Part shown: positions 53,403-60,695 of the stretch, in pieces
Numbering within the stretch: the first letter of the stretch is position 1
Layout: each line of letters starts with the position of its first letter
DNA from: a virus
Virus record (IMG/VR): IMGVR_UViG_3300008113_000084
Coordinates: 1-64,000 of that record
Length of the DNA: 64,000 nucleotides
Strand: one strand, 5' to 3'
Translations under genes and position numbers: made by a program
Notes under the pieces: model-generated
Database searches by the model: none
Told to the model about the DNA's origin: nothing
What the model saw: only the letters and a program-made list of their open reading frames with translations

Positions 53403-53582
53403 ATGCTCGTTGTGACGCGGAGACCTAAAGAGATTATCAGAATAAATGAGAACATAGTTGTAGAGGTTTTAATCATCAACAATGGAAGTGTCAAGATAGG
53501 CATACAGGCTCCAAAAGATATACCGGTGATGCGTGGTGAATTAAGAGGTTCGTGCAGAAAGACTAGAAAGGATAGCGAATAA
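53403..53582 (+). CDS. csrA: CsrA-family translational regulator, 59 aa (first copy)
   Basis: Starts MLVVTRRPKEIIRINE and continues through IVVEVLIINNGSVKIGIQAPKD to IPVMRGELRG. It aligns from end to end with bacterial CsrA (61 aa): M1-L2, T5, R6, R7, the KIGIxAPK stretch, and Arg44 (the key RNA-contact residue). L4 is Val. CsrA dimers bind GGA motifs in mRNA and block or stabilise translation. Strong AAGGAG site 6 nt upstream. It overlaps the next gene as TAATG. It lies on the plus strand, opposite almost all other genes, so it probably has its own timing. Confidence 0.88.
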   Translation: MLVVTRRPKEIIRINENIVVEVLIINNGSVKIGIQAPKDIPVMRGELRGSCRKTRKDSE

Positions 53583-54214
53583 TGTCAATCAAGTGCGCTG
53601 TTGTCGTGAGTCATCCTGCTGGCGGCGGCAGTCTTATCGCTAAGACGCTTATGGCCATGGGCTTCAAAACTCCAGGCATTCCGTCAGACGAAACCAACGA
53701 CTGGAACCTGGTGGCTGTCAATCAGATCATGTGCGACAGAGCGCACAAACCAAAGATATCCCTAGGCATGGCCAAGCACGCCATGGAGCCTATGACGGGA
53801 TACATCGACGACAAGATCAAAGAGGGCCAAAACTGGATCATGCACGATCCAATGCTGTGCATGACATTTTTCGAGTTCGCGCAGCTGCTGAAGGAAAAGG
53901 GAGTAGACTACAAAATAATAATAGCCCTGCGTAAGCCCCACTACAGCGCGCTGGAAATTGTCAGGTCAGACAAAGAATGGACGCTTGAAGAAGCCTCCAG
54001 CCTGTTGGGAAAATACATCGTAGCCAGGTCTCTAAACACAGACCGCTTCTATCTGGAGAACAAAGAAGACGTGTCGCGTGTGCTGCATCTGGACGTCAAC
54101 AGTCTGCTGGACGACACAGACAAGGCAGTAGAGCTGTTGGCTACAGAAATTGGCGTCGAGCTGACTGACGAGGCTAAGGAAGCAATTGGAAAGCTGCTCA
54201 AGCCTGCGTCTTGA
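53582..54214 (+). CDS. P-loop protein, sulfotransferase-like, 210 aa
   Basis: N-terminal AVVVSHPAGGGSLIAKTLMAMGF (about 6-28) resembles the phosphate-binding loop and helix at the start of PAPS-dependent sulfotransferases. KIIIALRKPHYSALEIVRSDKEW (about 111-133) resembles their 3'-phosphate-binding strand and helix (R...S). A sulfotransferase would fit the sugar theme, but a kinase-like P-loop protein cannot be ruled out. It follows csrA1 with a one-base overlap and ends inside hldE (17-bp convergent overlap). Confidence 0.5.
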   Translation: MSIKCAVVVSHPAGGGSLIAKTLMAMGFKTPGIPSDETNDWNLVAVNQIMCDRAHKPKISLGMAKHAMEPMTGYIDDKIKEGQNWIMHDPMLCMTFFEFAQLLKEKGVDYKIIIALRKPHYSALEIVRSDKEWTLEEASSLLGKYIVARSLNTDRFYLENKEDVSRVLHLDVNSLLDDTDKAVELLATEIGVELTDEAKEAIGKLLKPAS

Positions 54215-55655
54215 CGCCTTCAGCCGTTCTGGTGGTAGACATGTCAGGAACCATGTCTACCAGCATCAGCTGACCGCCGCTGTTCACAACGAACTCTGCG
54301 CCAGGAACAACAGAAGACACGTACTCGGAACCCTTGACAAGGATGTCCGGTTTGACCGCCTCGATCAGAGGCACCAGCTCTTCCTGCTCAAATGTGACAA
54401 CGGCATCAACGCACTCCAGGGCCGCAACCATACGCGCCCTGTTGGCAGCGCCGACAAACGGCCTGCCTTCCCCTTTGAGTGCCTTGATGCTGGCGTCGCT
54501 ATTCACACCAACGAGAAGATAGCCACCAGCGAATTTAGCCTGCTCGAGCAGATGCACGTGGCCTGCGTGCAATAGGTCGAAGCAGCCGTTGGCGAATACA
54601 ATCTTCTCGTTGGTAGATCGGAGTTGCTGCGCCCAAGACAGCGCAGCCTGCTGAGACATCAGCTTGGACAGAGAGCTAACCTGCGTGGGTCGGGCCATAA
54701 ACAGGTCCAGCTCCATGCGGTGAACAACAGTAGTGCCAGGCTTGGACACAGCCAAAGCGCTGGCCGCGTTGGCAAAGACGATAGCGTCCCGAATCGAGCG
54801 GCCCTCGCAGATGGCTACAGACAGCGCGGCTATAAAAGTATCTCCAGCTCCTATGACGTCTGTCTTGCAGGTTGTGAAGGCAGGCAAGCTGCCAGCCGTT
54901 TTGGTGTTGTTGTCGTACCAGCTGCAACCGTTTTGCGCCCGAGTTACCACGGCCAGGGACAGGTTGGGCAGACGCTGCGCCAACTGCGCGGCAAGAGACT
55001 CGCAAGCGGAGTCGCTTTTGGAAGACACGGCTCTGGCATCGACACCAAGCACAGCACAAGCCTCGTTGAAATTGGGCGTGATACAGTCGGCGCTGTGCCA
55101 GTCCAGCATGCCCGACGGCTTGGCGTCTACGAACAGAAAAATATTGGGGTGGCTTGAGCGTATATCCTGTAGGGCCTGGCGCAGCTCTGGGCTGACAGCT
55201 CCCTTGGCGTAATCAGAAACAATGATGGCCTTGATGTCCCTGCTAACGCTTCTGAGCTTGAACAGAACATTCTCCTGAAACTTGCCGTAAGTGGGCGAGG
55301 CGTCTGCCCGCATCTCTCTGTCGGTGCGCAGCACCTGGTAGCCTCCGACCATAATGCGCGTCTTGACAGATGTGTGGTACTCAGACAGCGTCGTAACATC
55401 TGTCGAGACATTCATAGTGTCGAGGCTGAATGTCAGGCGCTTGGCTTCGGGGTCAGCTCCGACCGGCGAGAACAGGATAACGGGGCTGTTGAGAGCCTGG
55501 ATCGACGAAGCGACGTGGGCGGCACCGCCTGGGCAAAACATCTCGTACTTGGTGGTGACGACAGGAACGGGGGCCTCTGGCGATATCCTGTGTACGTCGC
55601 CGTGGACGTAGTGATCCAGGATGGAGTCGCCGACAACCGCGATAATGGTAGACAC
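54198..55655 (-). CDS. hldE: Bifunctional heptose 7-phosphate kinase / heptose 1-phosphate adenylyltransferase
   Basis: 485 aa versus 477 in E. coli. The N-terminal PfkB-type kinase (1-320) begins IIAVVGDSILDHYVHGDVHRISPEAPVPVV, has CPGGAAHVAS and ends its active site with TDVIGAGDTFIAAL (about 263). The C-terminal nucleotidyltransferase has VFANGCFDLLHAGHVHLLEQAK (about 351), GVNSDASI and ILVKGSEY. Both halves look intact. HldE makes ADP-glycero-manno-heptose, the heptose donor for LPS inner core. It complements the kdsB gene at 14925. Confidence 0.92.
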   Translation of the reverse strand: MSTIIAVVGDSILDHYVHGDVHRISPEAPVPVVTTKYEMFCPGGAAHVASSIQALNSPVILFSPVGADPEAKRLTFSLDTMNVSTDVTTLSEYHTSVKTRIMVGGYQVLRTDREMRADASPTYGKFQENVLFKLRSVSRDIKAIIVSDYAKGAVSPELRQALQDIRSSHPNIFLFVDAKPSGMLDWHSADCITPNFNEACAVLGVDARAVSSKSDSACESLAAQLAQRLPNLSLAVVTRAQNGCSWYDNNTKTAGSLPAFTTCKTDVIGAGDTFIAALSVAICEGRSIRDAIVFANAASALAVSKPGTTVVHRMELDLFMARPTQVSSLSKLMSQQAALSWAQQLRSTNEKIVFANGCFDLLHAGHVHLLEQAKFAGGYLLVGVNSDASIKALKGEGRPFVGAANRARMVAALECVDAVVTFEQEELVPLIEAVKPDILVKGSEYVSSVVPGAEFVVNSGGQLMLVDMVPDMSTTRTAEGVKTQA

Positions 55656-55667
55656 GTCAGTCCTTTC

Positions 55668-55844
55668 TCAGCTGTCGCCGCCGTCGCATTTGAAAACTCT
55701 TGGGGTTCTTTCCCTGGAGTTCGAGTCGCTACAGTTGCCACAAATCCTGTTGGCGGTCATGTCGTACGACTTGAACTTCTTGCCACACTTCAAACAGTTG
55801 CGCTCACCTGGCTTTCTGTTGGGAAAATACCCTTTGTCTTTCAT
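55668..55844 (-). CDS. Small zinc-finger protein, 58 aa
   Basis: ATG 55844 with GAGG upstream gives MKDKGYFPNRKPGERNCLKCGKKF, then ICGNC: a CxxC-x17-CxxC zinc ribbon in a very basic protein. Stops 13 nt before hldE. Too short to be listed by simple length cut-offs, but composition and site are good. A nucleic-acid-binding role is likely. Confidence 0.68.
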   Translation of the reverse strand: MKDKGYFPNRKPGERNCLKCGKKFKSYDMTANRICGNCSDSNSRERTPRVFKCDGGDS

Positions 55845-55856
55845 TCCTTGGGAACC

Positions 55857-56315
55857 TCAGTCGGACAAGTCATCGGCGTCCTCTGACTCGTCGTGCGCAG
55901 CAAACAGCCTGCCCCCAAGCCCGTCTTTGCGCTTTCGGTTCCTGCAAAACTTCTCAAGCATCACGGAAGCGTCCTTGTAGTTCTTGAACTCCGTGAGCGT
56001 GAAAGTCACTTCAGGATCACCGACGGCCTTGGCGTAGGGCTCAGTCCAAGCGTCCGCTCTTGTATGCTGCCATCTACTGTTAAATATTTCAAGAACATCT
56101 ATTGCTTCTTGATATGTGTAAGTCTGTTCATCAAGCGGAAACGTTTTAAGCTTAATAAACACATATATTTCCCTGTCGTCTTTAACTTGGCCGTAGTTTA
56201 CTTTGACATCCTGGTCTGACGGCAGATAAGGAATATGAGGAACAACCACTTTAAACTGTCGTCCCTTGAAGTTCTTGAGGAAGTCTTCAATAGATGGCTG
56301 CATAAGCTGACCCAT
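55857..56315 (-). CDS. Hypothetical protein, about 152 aa
   Basis: The longest frame starts inside the terminator of the upstream gene, so I place the start at ATG 56315 (or 56303), though neither has a clear ribosome site. Alpha/beta with a basic C-terminal stretch (CRNRKRKDGLGGR) and acidic end. Not recognised. Confidence 0.55.
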   Translation of the reverse strand: MGQLMQPSIEDFLKNFKGRQFKVVVPHIPYLPSDQDVKVNYGQVKDDREIYVFIKLKTFPLDEQTYTYQEAIDVLEIFNSRWQHTRADAWTEPYAKAVGDPEVTFTLTEFKNYKDASVMLEKFCRNRKRKDGLGGRLFAAHDESEDADDLSD

Positions 56316-56350
56316 AAAAAAATAGGCTTGAGTTTGTCGTCTCAAGCCTA
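56316..56350 (-). terminator. Rho-independent terminator
   Basis: On the minus strand TAGGCTTGAG, 8-nt loop, CTCAAGCCTA, then seven T. The stem begins 8 nt after the stop of the 101-aa gene at 56359. Confidence 0.9.
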
Positions 56351-56358
56351 TAGGTGGA

Positions 56359-56664
56359 TCACTTTGTTGTCAAAAGTTTACTGCGAATAGCTTCTACAAC
56401 TTTGTTAATACCCGAACTGTTTGGCACATCCGCTCTCAAGTTAGGCTCGTCGTAAATGCCCAGGTGAGCCAGAAGGTTCTTCAAAAATATCATGTCATAG
56501 TACAGCTCAACCAGATACTTCTCTGACTGGGCTGAACCAATGGTGACATCAAAGTAAGAGCCTTTGAGCCGCTCCCGCATGTCGCTCAGTCGAGCAAAAG
56601 GATCAGCGAAATGTCGGCTAATCAGCGTCGGGTCGTCTGGGTTGTGGTCAACCGTCGTGCTCAT
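56359..56664 (-). CDS. Hypothetical protein, 101 aa
   Basis: ATG 56664 with GGAGG 5 nt upstream, overlapping the previous gene by 17 nt. Helical (LSDMRERLKGSYFDV, KYLVELYYDMIFLKNLLAHLG). Not recognised. Followed by a strong terminator. Confidence 0.62.
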   Translation of the reverse strand: MSTTVDHNPDDPTLISRHFADPFARLSDMRERLKGSYFDVTIGSAQSEKYLVELYYDMIFLKNLLAHLGIYDEPNLRADVPNSSGINKVVEAIRSKLLTTK

Positions 56665-57427
56665 TCGGGCCTCCGCTGCCGTAGAACTCCCCGAAGGATT
56701 TGAAACCTCGATCATTTTTTGTCTTTCTTTTCAGGAAGTAAACCAACTTCTTAGTGCCAGCGTTGGCGTTTAGAAAGTTGAACGGGTACAGGCCGAAAAC
56801 AAAAGCGGCCCTTACTTTGTTTCTTGACGCCAGGTTTGGCGTGAAGTCTTCCAAAGGCTCGAACGCCTCGGAGTCGCTGGCGATCAGATAGCGCGTCACA
56901 AGGCTGAAGCCCCCGTGAGAGGGCTCGAAGTAAACCAAGCTAAATCCACCTTTTATGTGTTTACGCCTAGTTAGTTTTCTAGACATAACTACAGCTGTTT
57001 GCAAGGCTTCTTTGTATAGCTTTATGCAATTCTTTACTGATTTGTTGCCATACCTAACCTTGCGATACATCGAGTAAAAGATGTAGTTGTCTGACTTGAG
57101 CGTGCGCTTGAGCACCTCAGCAGCATATCGTCTAGACCAGCACCAAGGGCATGAGTAGAACTTGCAGGGTCGCAGCTGTTCGTTGGTCTTGTCAAACTTA
57201 CCCAGGCTAGGTGGGCAGTTTCTCAGGTACTGCACCCTGACAGGCTTGTCGGTAAACATGCCGTACTTCATAAGCTTATAGGTTTTGACGCGCCACAGGC
57301 TGAGCACCTTGGCGATGCCCATGCGCAGCTCTCTTTTGCTGCGCATGGTTTTCTTGAATAGCGTTACAGACTTGCAACGGAAAAACGCGCTGCGACGAAA
57401 AGACGCCAGCTTGAACTCCACATCCAT
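56648..57427 (-). CDS. Basic Cys-motif protein, 259 aa
   Basis: Strongly basic. CKFYSCPWCWSRRYAAEVLKRTL (about 88-110) has a CxxxxCxxC motif followed by RR, as in some Rep-type and zinc-binding phage proteins. The rest shows no HUH or other catalytic signature. The translation start is enclosed by a 15-bp inverted repeat (57399-57461). The second half of that repeat encodes residues 5-10. Confidence 0.6.
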   Translation of the reverse strand: MDVEFKLASFRRSAFFRCKSVTLFKKTMRSKRELRMGIAKVLSLWRVKTYKLMKYGMFTDKPVRVQYLRNCPPSLGKFDKTNEQLRPCKFYSCPWCWSRRYAAEVLKRTLKSDNYIFYSMYRKVRYGNKSVKNCIKLYKEALQTAVVMSRKLTRRKHIKGGFSLVYFEPSHGGFSLVTRYLIASDSEAFEPLEDFTPNLASRNKVRAAFVFGLYPFNFLNANAGTKKLVYFLKRKTKNDRGFKSFGEFYGSGGPNEHDG

Positions 57428-57461
57428 ACGGACCTCCGTGAAAGCCCAAGCTGGCGTCTTT
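57399..57461 (-). promoter_or_regulatory. 15-bp inverted repeat enclosing ribosome site and start codon
   Basis: AAAGACGCCAGCTTG at 57461-57447 (minus) and its exact reverse complement at 57413-57399. The ribosome site GGAGG and ATG 57427 lie in the 33-nt loop. The loop itself can fold ACGGA-GG-TCCGT around the Shine-Dalgarno. Likely a translation-control structure. Confidence 0.6.
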
Positions 57462-57471
57462 GGAAAAGGCG

Positions 57472-57825
57472 TCAGGTTTGGGTCATCAGTTTTTTGACGT
57501 GTTCAATAAGGCTGTCCTCGTCAGAAGACAGGGCATGGATAGGATTGAAAAACTCAGTGACGTCCTGGTTGGACATCCTATGCCAGGGACGAAACTGGTC
57601 GTCATCCCGCTCAGTCCTCACCCCGTGGCAGGAGCAGTGATCGAGATACTTGTACCAAAGCTCGCCATTACGATCCCTGGCAACAGCCTTACCGAAACCC
57701 TCCAAGAAGCCAGCGCTTTCGTACCAGTAGACTACCCAGACAAAGCTTTCGTCGCTGACAAGGTCTTCAAGAGTCAACGAGGAAGGACCCGCCTTGTGCA
57801 GGGCGGGTTTGGTCGAGGTAAGCAT
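57472..57825 (-). CDS. Hypothetical protein, 117 aa
   Basis: ATG 57825 with AGGAG 5 nt upstream; the ribosome site overlaps the stop of the preceding gene. Aromatic-rich centre (FVWVVYWYESAGFLEGF), acidic C-terminus. Not recognised. Confidence 0.6.
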   Translation of the reverse strand: MLTSTKPALHKAGPSSLTLEDLVSDESFVWVVYWYESAGFLEGFGKAVARDRNGELWYKYLDHCSCHGVRTERDDDQFRPWHRMSNQDVTEFFNPIHALSSDEDSLIEHVKKLMTQT

Positions 57826-57827
57826 GT

Positions 57828-58103
57828 TCACTCCTGGTTGAAGTCAGTCAAAACAAAGACAGGCGTTCCTTCTCCGACCCAGGCTGACGTGACGTTGAAA
57901 GACATGTACTCTTCCGCGTCTTCCTCGGTCATGCCGTCTCGTTTCATCAAGATAGCTACGCACTTGCTGTGGTCGTAAGCGACGGTCTCGTGCTTAGAGG
58001 CCTGTACGCTGACGCCAATAATAGCGTCGTCAAATCCGTCCGCGAATAGAAGCTCTATACCTGTGTCTTCCGCGTACTCTTCAAGCTTTTGTCGCATGCT
58101 CAT
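57828..58103 (-). CDS. Conserved phage protein of unknown function, 91 aa
   Basis: ATG 58103 with GAGG 9 nt upstream. The pattern GFDDAIIGVSVQ...VAYDHSKCVAILMKRDGMTEEDAEEYMSFNV...GEGTPVFV matches a small family I know from many phages and plasmids, without known function. It overlaps the upstream gene by 23 nt. Confidence 0.7.
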   Translation of the reverse strand: MSMRQKLEEYAEDTGIELLFADGFDDAIIGVSVQASKHETVAYDHSKCVAILMKRDGMTEEDAEEYMSFNVTSAWVGEGTPVFVLTDFNQE

Positions 58104-58338
58104 GCTGTTGCGCCTCTTCTTCAGTGGGGTTAATGTGGGCAAGGGCTTGGTCTAGCAACTCGACAGCTTTGTTGAACCTGTCTGGGTCTAGCCCTACTTT
58201 GTCAAAGTCAGCAGCCACGACCTTCAAGTAATCTTTTACAACCGACAAGACGTCATGCGGAGTAACCTCTTCGCACAGACGCATGACTATCTCGTCCCAC
58301 TTTTCAATCAAATGTTTAAAGTTATAACCCTTGCGCAT
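58081..58338 (-). CDS. Hypothetical helical protein, 85 aa
   Basis: Amphipathic helices throughout (FKHLIEKWDEIVMRLCEEV, NKAVELLDQALAHI), with a His/Glu-rich tail. No family recognised. Overlaps both neighbours by short stretches. Confidence 0.58.
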   Translation of the reverse strand: MRKGYNFKHLIEKWDEIVMRLCEEVTPHDVLSVVKDYLKVVAADFDKVGLDPDRFNKAVELLDQALAHINPTEEEAQQHEHATKA

Positions 58339-58777
58339 TCTTGTCCCTTTCGATAGCCAATAGCTCGGTCAGCTCTCGAACTTTAGCAATCAACTTTGGA
58401 ACTGCGTACTTGGCTTCACAGATAAACTCCATGTTGCGGTCGTAGCAGTCGTTTACGTCTGCCAACCTTGGAGACTGCAACAAAGTGATGGCAACGCACT
58501 TGTCAGATGGATGTTCATAAATAAACCCGTTGTGTCGATAGCCTACGCCTGGGTCGGTAGAAATCCATCTTGCATTCATGCACATGTCATCATCCCCAGC
58601 CCTGGGATACCACGGGCCTGGCGTTGTCTTGGAACAGAGCTTGTCAAGCATTGCGAGGTAATCTTCGTCAAGATTCTGCCGATGATGCGAGACATCAACC
58701 TGTTTGTCTTCTTGCTCGTTGAGTCCTTTGAGAAGCTCTTCCAAATCGCCGTCAGTTAGATCGGAGTCAGAAGACAT
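58322..58777 (-). CDS. Phage early-type protein with TPGPW motif, 151 aa
   Basis: ATG 58777 preceded by AAGGAGG, an ideal ribosome site. LDKLCSKTTPGPWYPRAG (about 44-61) and later FICEAKYAVPKLIAKVRELTELL resemble the common Ea22-like or TPGPW phage proteins of unknown function. It begins a run of small overlapping genes. Confidence 0.62.
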   Translation of the reverse strand: MSSDSDLTDGDLEELLKGLNEQEDKQVDVSHHRQNLDEDYLAMLDKLCSKTTPGPWYPRAGDDDMCMNARWISTDPGVGYRHNGFIYEHPSDKCVAITLLQSPRLADVNDCYDRNMEFICEAKYAVPKLIAKVRELTELLAIERDKNAQGL

Positions 58778-58877
58778 CGGTGCCTCCTTATTTGTCAAGA
58801 AACTTATCTCGACAGTTCGTAAGACTTGATCTTAGGTACACGTTTTGAATCTGTTTCAGCTTTGCCTTCAAACTCAG

Positions 58878-59357
58878 CTATGGTGAGTCAGGGTCTTTTC
58901 GGTCTAATTTGCGATAAGGACTTGAGTAGACAGTTGGGACATAATCGCAGTGCTCAACGCAAATTAAGCATGTCGATATGCCTTCGCCTTTAAGGTTCAT
59001 ATCACGCATAATCAAGTCTCTGTCGCACCTAGGGCATGTGGAGTTGCTCTGAACGCCGTAACCAAGCGCGTTTTGTTCTTTAGCCCACTCTTCTTCGTCT
59101 TGTCTTAGTAGGTGCTCAGATACTTCTGGAGATATCCAGTTTTCCGGTTCGGTTATCGCTAGTTTAATATCGTCTAGCATTGTCAAAAAATCTGAGCCAT
59201 CACGATACATTTTACCTTTGAACGCAATTTCAGGCGTTCCTAAGATAATATTTCCAAATCTGGGAGAAGCTGAAACACTCCAGTTCCAGGTTTTATCGTT
59301 TAAAAAAGGACCGTACATCCAAATTTTAAAATCGTATTTGGTTAAATCTAAACGCAT
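58878..59357 (-). CDS. Zinc-ribbon hypothetical protein, 159 aa
   Basis: C-terminal CPRCDRDLI...STCLICVEHCD (about 108-137) has CxxC pairs like a zinc ribbon. The N-terminal 100 residues are alpha/beta (FKIWMYGPFLNDKTWNWSV). AAAGG upstream. Not recognised. Confidence 0.6.
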   Translation of the reverse strand: MRLDLTKYDFKIWMYGPFLNDKTWNWSVSASPRFGNIILGTPEIAFKGKMYRDGSDFLTMLDDIKLAITEPENWISPEVSEHLLRQDEEEWAKEQNALGYGVQSNSTCPRCDRDLIMRDMNLKGEGISTCLICVEHCDYVPTVYSSPYRKLDRKDPDSP

Positions 59358-59377
59358 AAATTGCCTTTCTTAAAAGC

Positions 59378-59493
59378 TAACCCTGGAGGGACTCAGACCC
59401 TCATTTCCCCTTACGCGTTGGGGGTGTCCTCGTTGCGGCTCTCAGGCGACGCGCACGCTGATCCGCAACATGCCTCAATTAGACGACAGGGTT
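59378..59493 (-). ncRNA. tRNA-like structured RNA, 116 nt
   Basis: On the minus strand a 7-bp end stem AACCCTG / CAGGGTT is joined directly to a 5-bp arm GAGGG-TCTGAGT-CCCTC with a 7-nt loop, exactly where a tRNA acceptor and T arm sit. A short D-like arm (GTCT / AGGC), a 6-bp TTGCGG / CCGCAA arm with a 24-nt loop, and a CCCC / GGGG variable-like arm complete it. The T loop and the central loop do not match normal tRNAs, and no anticodon is evident. It fills the gap between two genes. Degenerate tRNA or tRNA mimic. Confidence 0.45.
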
Positions 59494-59502
59494 TACGGGA
59501 AA

Positions 59503-59916
59503 TTACTCAGAGTCTTTCTTGGGTGTTTTTGGCTGCTTGGGGAACTCGCCCACAGCCTTGACACGCATCGGCACGGCCACGGGCAAGCCTCGGTTATCGC
59601 GCCAGAGACGCTTGTCCCAAATAGCCAGGTACGGTACTTTGTCGCTGAAATAAATAGCAACGTACCACTGATTGGCTACAGCGTCCTCAGGGTGACGCCA
59701 CATGTCGGCCTCGGCTCTGGGAGAAGGAATAGGGATAACCGTGGAAAACGTCCTGGCGGCAGGCCTGACTTCAGCCTGCGCAAAACCAGATTTTTCTAAT
59801 TGCGTTTCTGCCTGCGGTCTAGAGACAGTGGCAACCTGCTCTGGTTTGCCCTCAGTCAACTGGGCAGTTCTATCAAGCTTTTTTAAGTTGTTTTCTGCTT
59901 TCAAAGATTTAGGCAT
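59503..59916 (-). CDS. Hypothetical protein, 137 aa
   Basis: GAGG 5 nt before the ATG. The first 60 residues are charged and probably disordered. Residues 70-125 look like a small beta domain (NQWYVAIYFSDKVPYLAIWDKRLW). The C-terminus is Lys/Pro-rich. Not recognised. Confidence 0.58.
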   Translation of the reverse strand: MPKSLKAENNLKKLDRTAQLTEGKPEQVATVSRPQAETQLEKSGFAQAEVRPAARTFSTVIPIPSPRAEADMWRHPEDAVANQWYVAIYFSDKVPYLAIWDKRLWRDNRGLPVAVPMRVKAVGEFPKQPKTPKKDSE

Positions 59917-59957
59917 ATGTACCTCTTACGTACTCCTATAGCTTGTGCAATATAAAC

Positions 59958-59993
59958 ACAACAGCGTAGCCTTTTGACGGGCTACGCTGTTGT
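59958..59993 (-). terminator. Rho-independent terminator
   Basis: A perfect 14-bp stem ACAACAGCGTAGCC / GGCTACGCTGTTGT with an 8-nt loop, then GTTTATATT on the minus strand. It lies 30 nt after the stop of the gene at 60024. Confidence 0.82.
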
Positions 59994-60023
59994 AGTAAAA
60001 TCTTAGCTGTTAAGACAGCTGGC

Positions 60024-60422
60024 TCACACTTCTTCAGAAACGGGCTCAAGAGCGCTCGTAATCCGTTGGCGAGGCACAGGCGGCTTTACGGCCTCCGCGA
60101 CCACCACGCGCGATTTCTGAGGCACAGGAACGCTAGTCTGAGACTGTGCTTGAACTTGAACGAACTGGCGAGTCTGCTCGGCCAGCTGGTTCAGCTTCTT
60201 GACATCCACCAGGTGGCGGATACGCACCGGCTCGGAAAGTCGCACACCGCAAGATGTCAACTTTTTGTACCGAGCGTTCACGGAAACAACCGCCATTCCG
60301 AGAGCGTTGGCAATAGCTCGCCTGCCCTTGGAAGCGTAAGTTTCCCAGACACGGACAAAAGTCTCGTCGTCGCACTTGCGCGCAATCTTCTCAGCCTTGC
60401 GAGCCTTGGGGTCGTTCAACAT
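60024..60422 (-). CDS. Putative helix-turn-helix DNA-binding protein, 132 aa
   Basis: Residues about 20-62 (FVRVWETYASKGRRAIANALGMAVVSVNARYKKLTSCGV) show the spacing of a homeodomain-like helix-turn-helix. A Gln/Val/Pro-rich tail follows. It is the first gene after a long AT-rich, palindrome-containing gap and is followed by a terminator, so it could be a single-gene regulator unit. Confidence 0.6.
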   Translation of the reverse strand: MLNDPKARKAEKIARKCDDETFVRVWETYASKGRRAIANALGMAVVSVNARYKKLTSCGVRLSEPVRIRHLVDVKKLNQLAEQTRQFVQVQAQSQTSVPVPQKSRVVVAEAVKPPVPRQRITSALEPVSEEV

Positions 60423-60552
60423 AACCTACTTCCTTTCTGGGACGTGTTTAAATTAGCGAAGATAGGGACATAAAACCGTATGCCCTATTTCCGAATACGT
60501 CAACTATCAAACAAACGCACCCAAAGCGGAACTGTTGAAGTTGTGACTTTAT

Positions 60553-60577
60553 TATATTTTATTTTCAATAAAATATA
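60553..60577. repeat. AT-rich inverted repeat
   Basis: TATATTTTATT and its exact reverse complement AATAAAATATA, separated by TTC. Easily melted; could be a DNA unwinding element or an operator. Confidence 0.6.
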
Positions 60578-60631
60578 TTCTATTTTTTTCTTGCATTGCC
60601 TGGGTCCAGACAATGACAAAAAAAGGTCTAG

Positions 60632-60661
60632 TACACTCATCTTATTAATAAGATGAGTGTA
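60632..60661. repeat. Perfect 30-bp palindrome
   Basis: Every base from 60632 to 60661 pairs with its mirror (half-site TACACTCATCTTATT). No spacer. Typical of a binding site for a dimeric regulator or an initiator; it would also form a cruciform or, in RNA, a hairpin. Confidence 0.75.
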
Positions 60662-60695
60662 TTAAACGCACAACCTCTACATCTCCGCCTGTGGG

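Larger units (their letters stand above)
60423..60695. other. AT-rich intergenic region, possible control or origin region
   Basis: No ORF. Contains an AT-only inverted repeat (60553-60577), a run of seven T (60582-60588), a 30-bp palindrome (60632-60661) and, on the minus strand, a TTGACG -35-like box at 60503-60498 with only poor -10 candidates 17 nt on. Sequence composition is far more AT-rich than the rest of the window. Confidence 0.5.

Noticed and set aside
58800-58877. A 25-codon frame reading IAEFEGKAETDSKRVPK and ending in TAA
   Set aside because: No start codon after the in-frame stop; perhaps a gene remnant, but too short to call.
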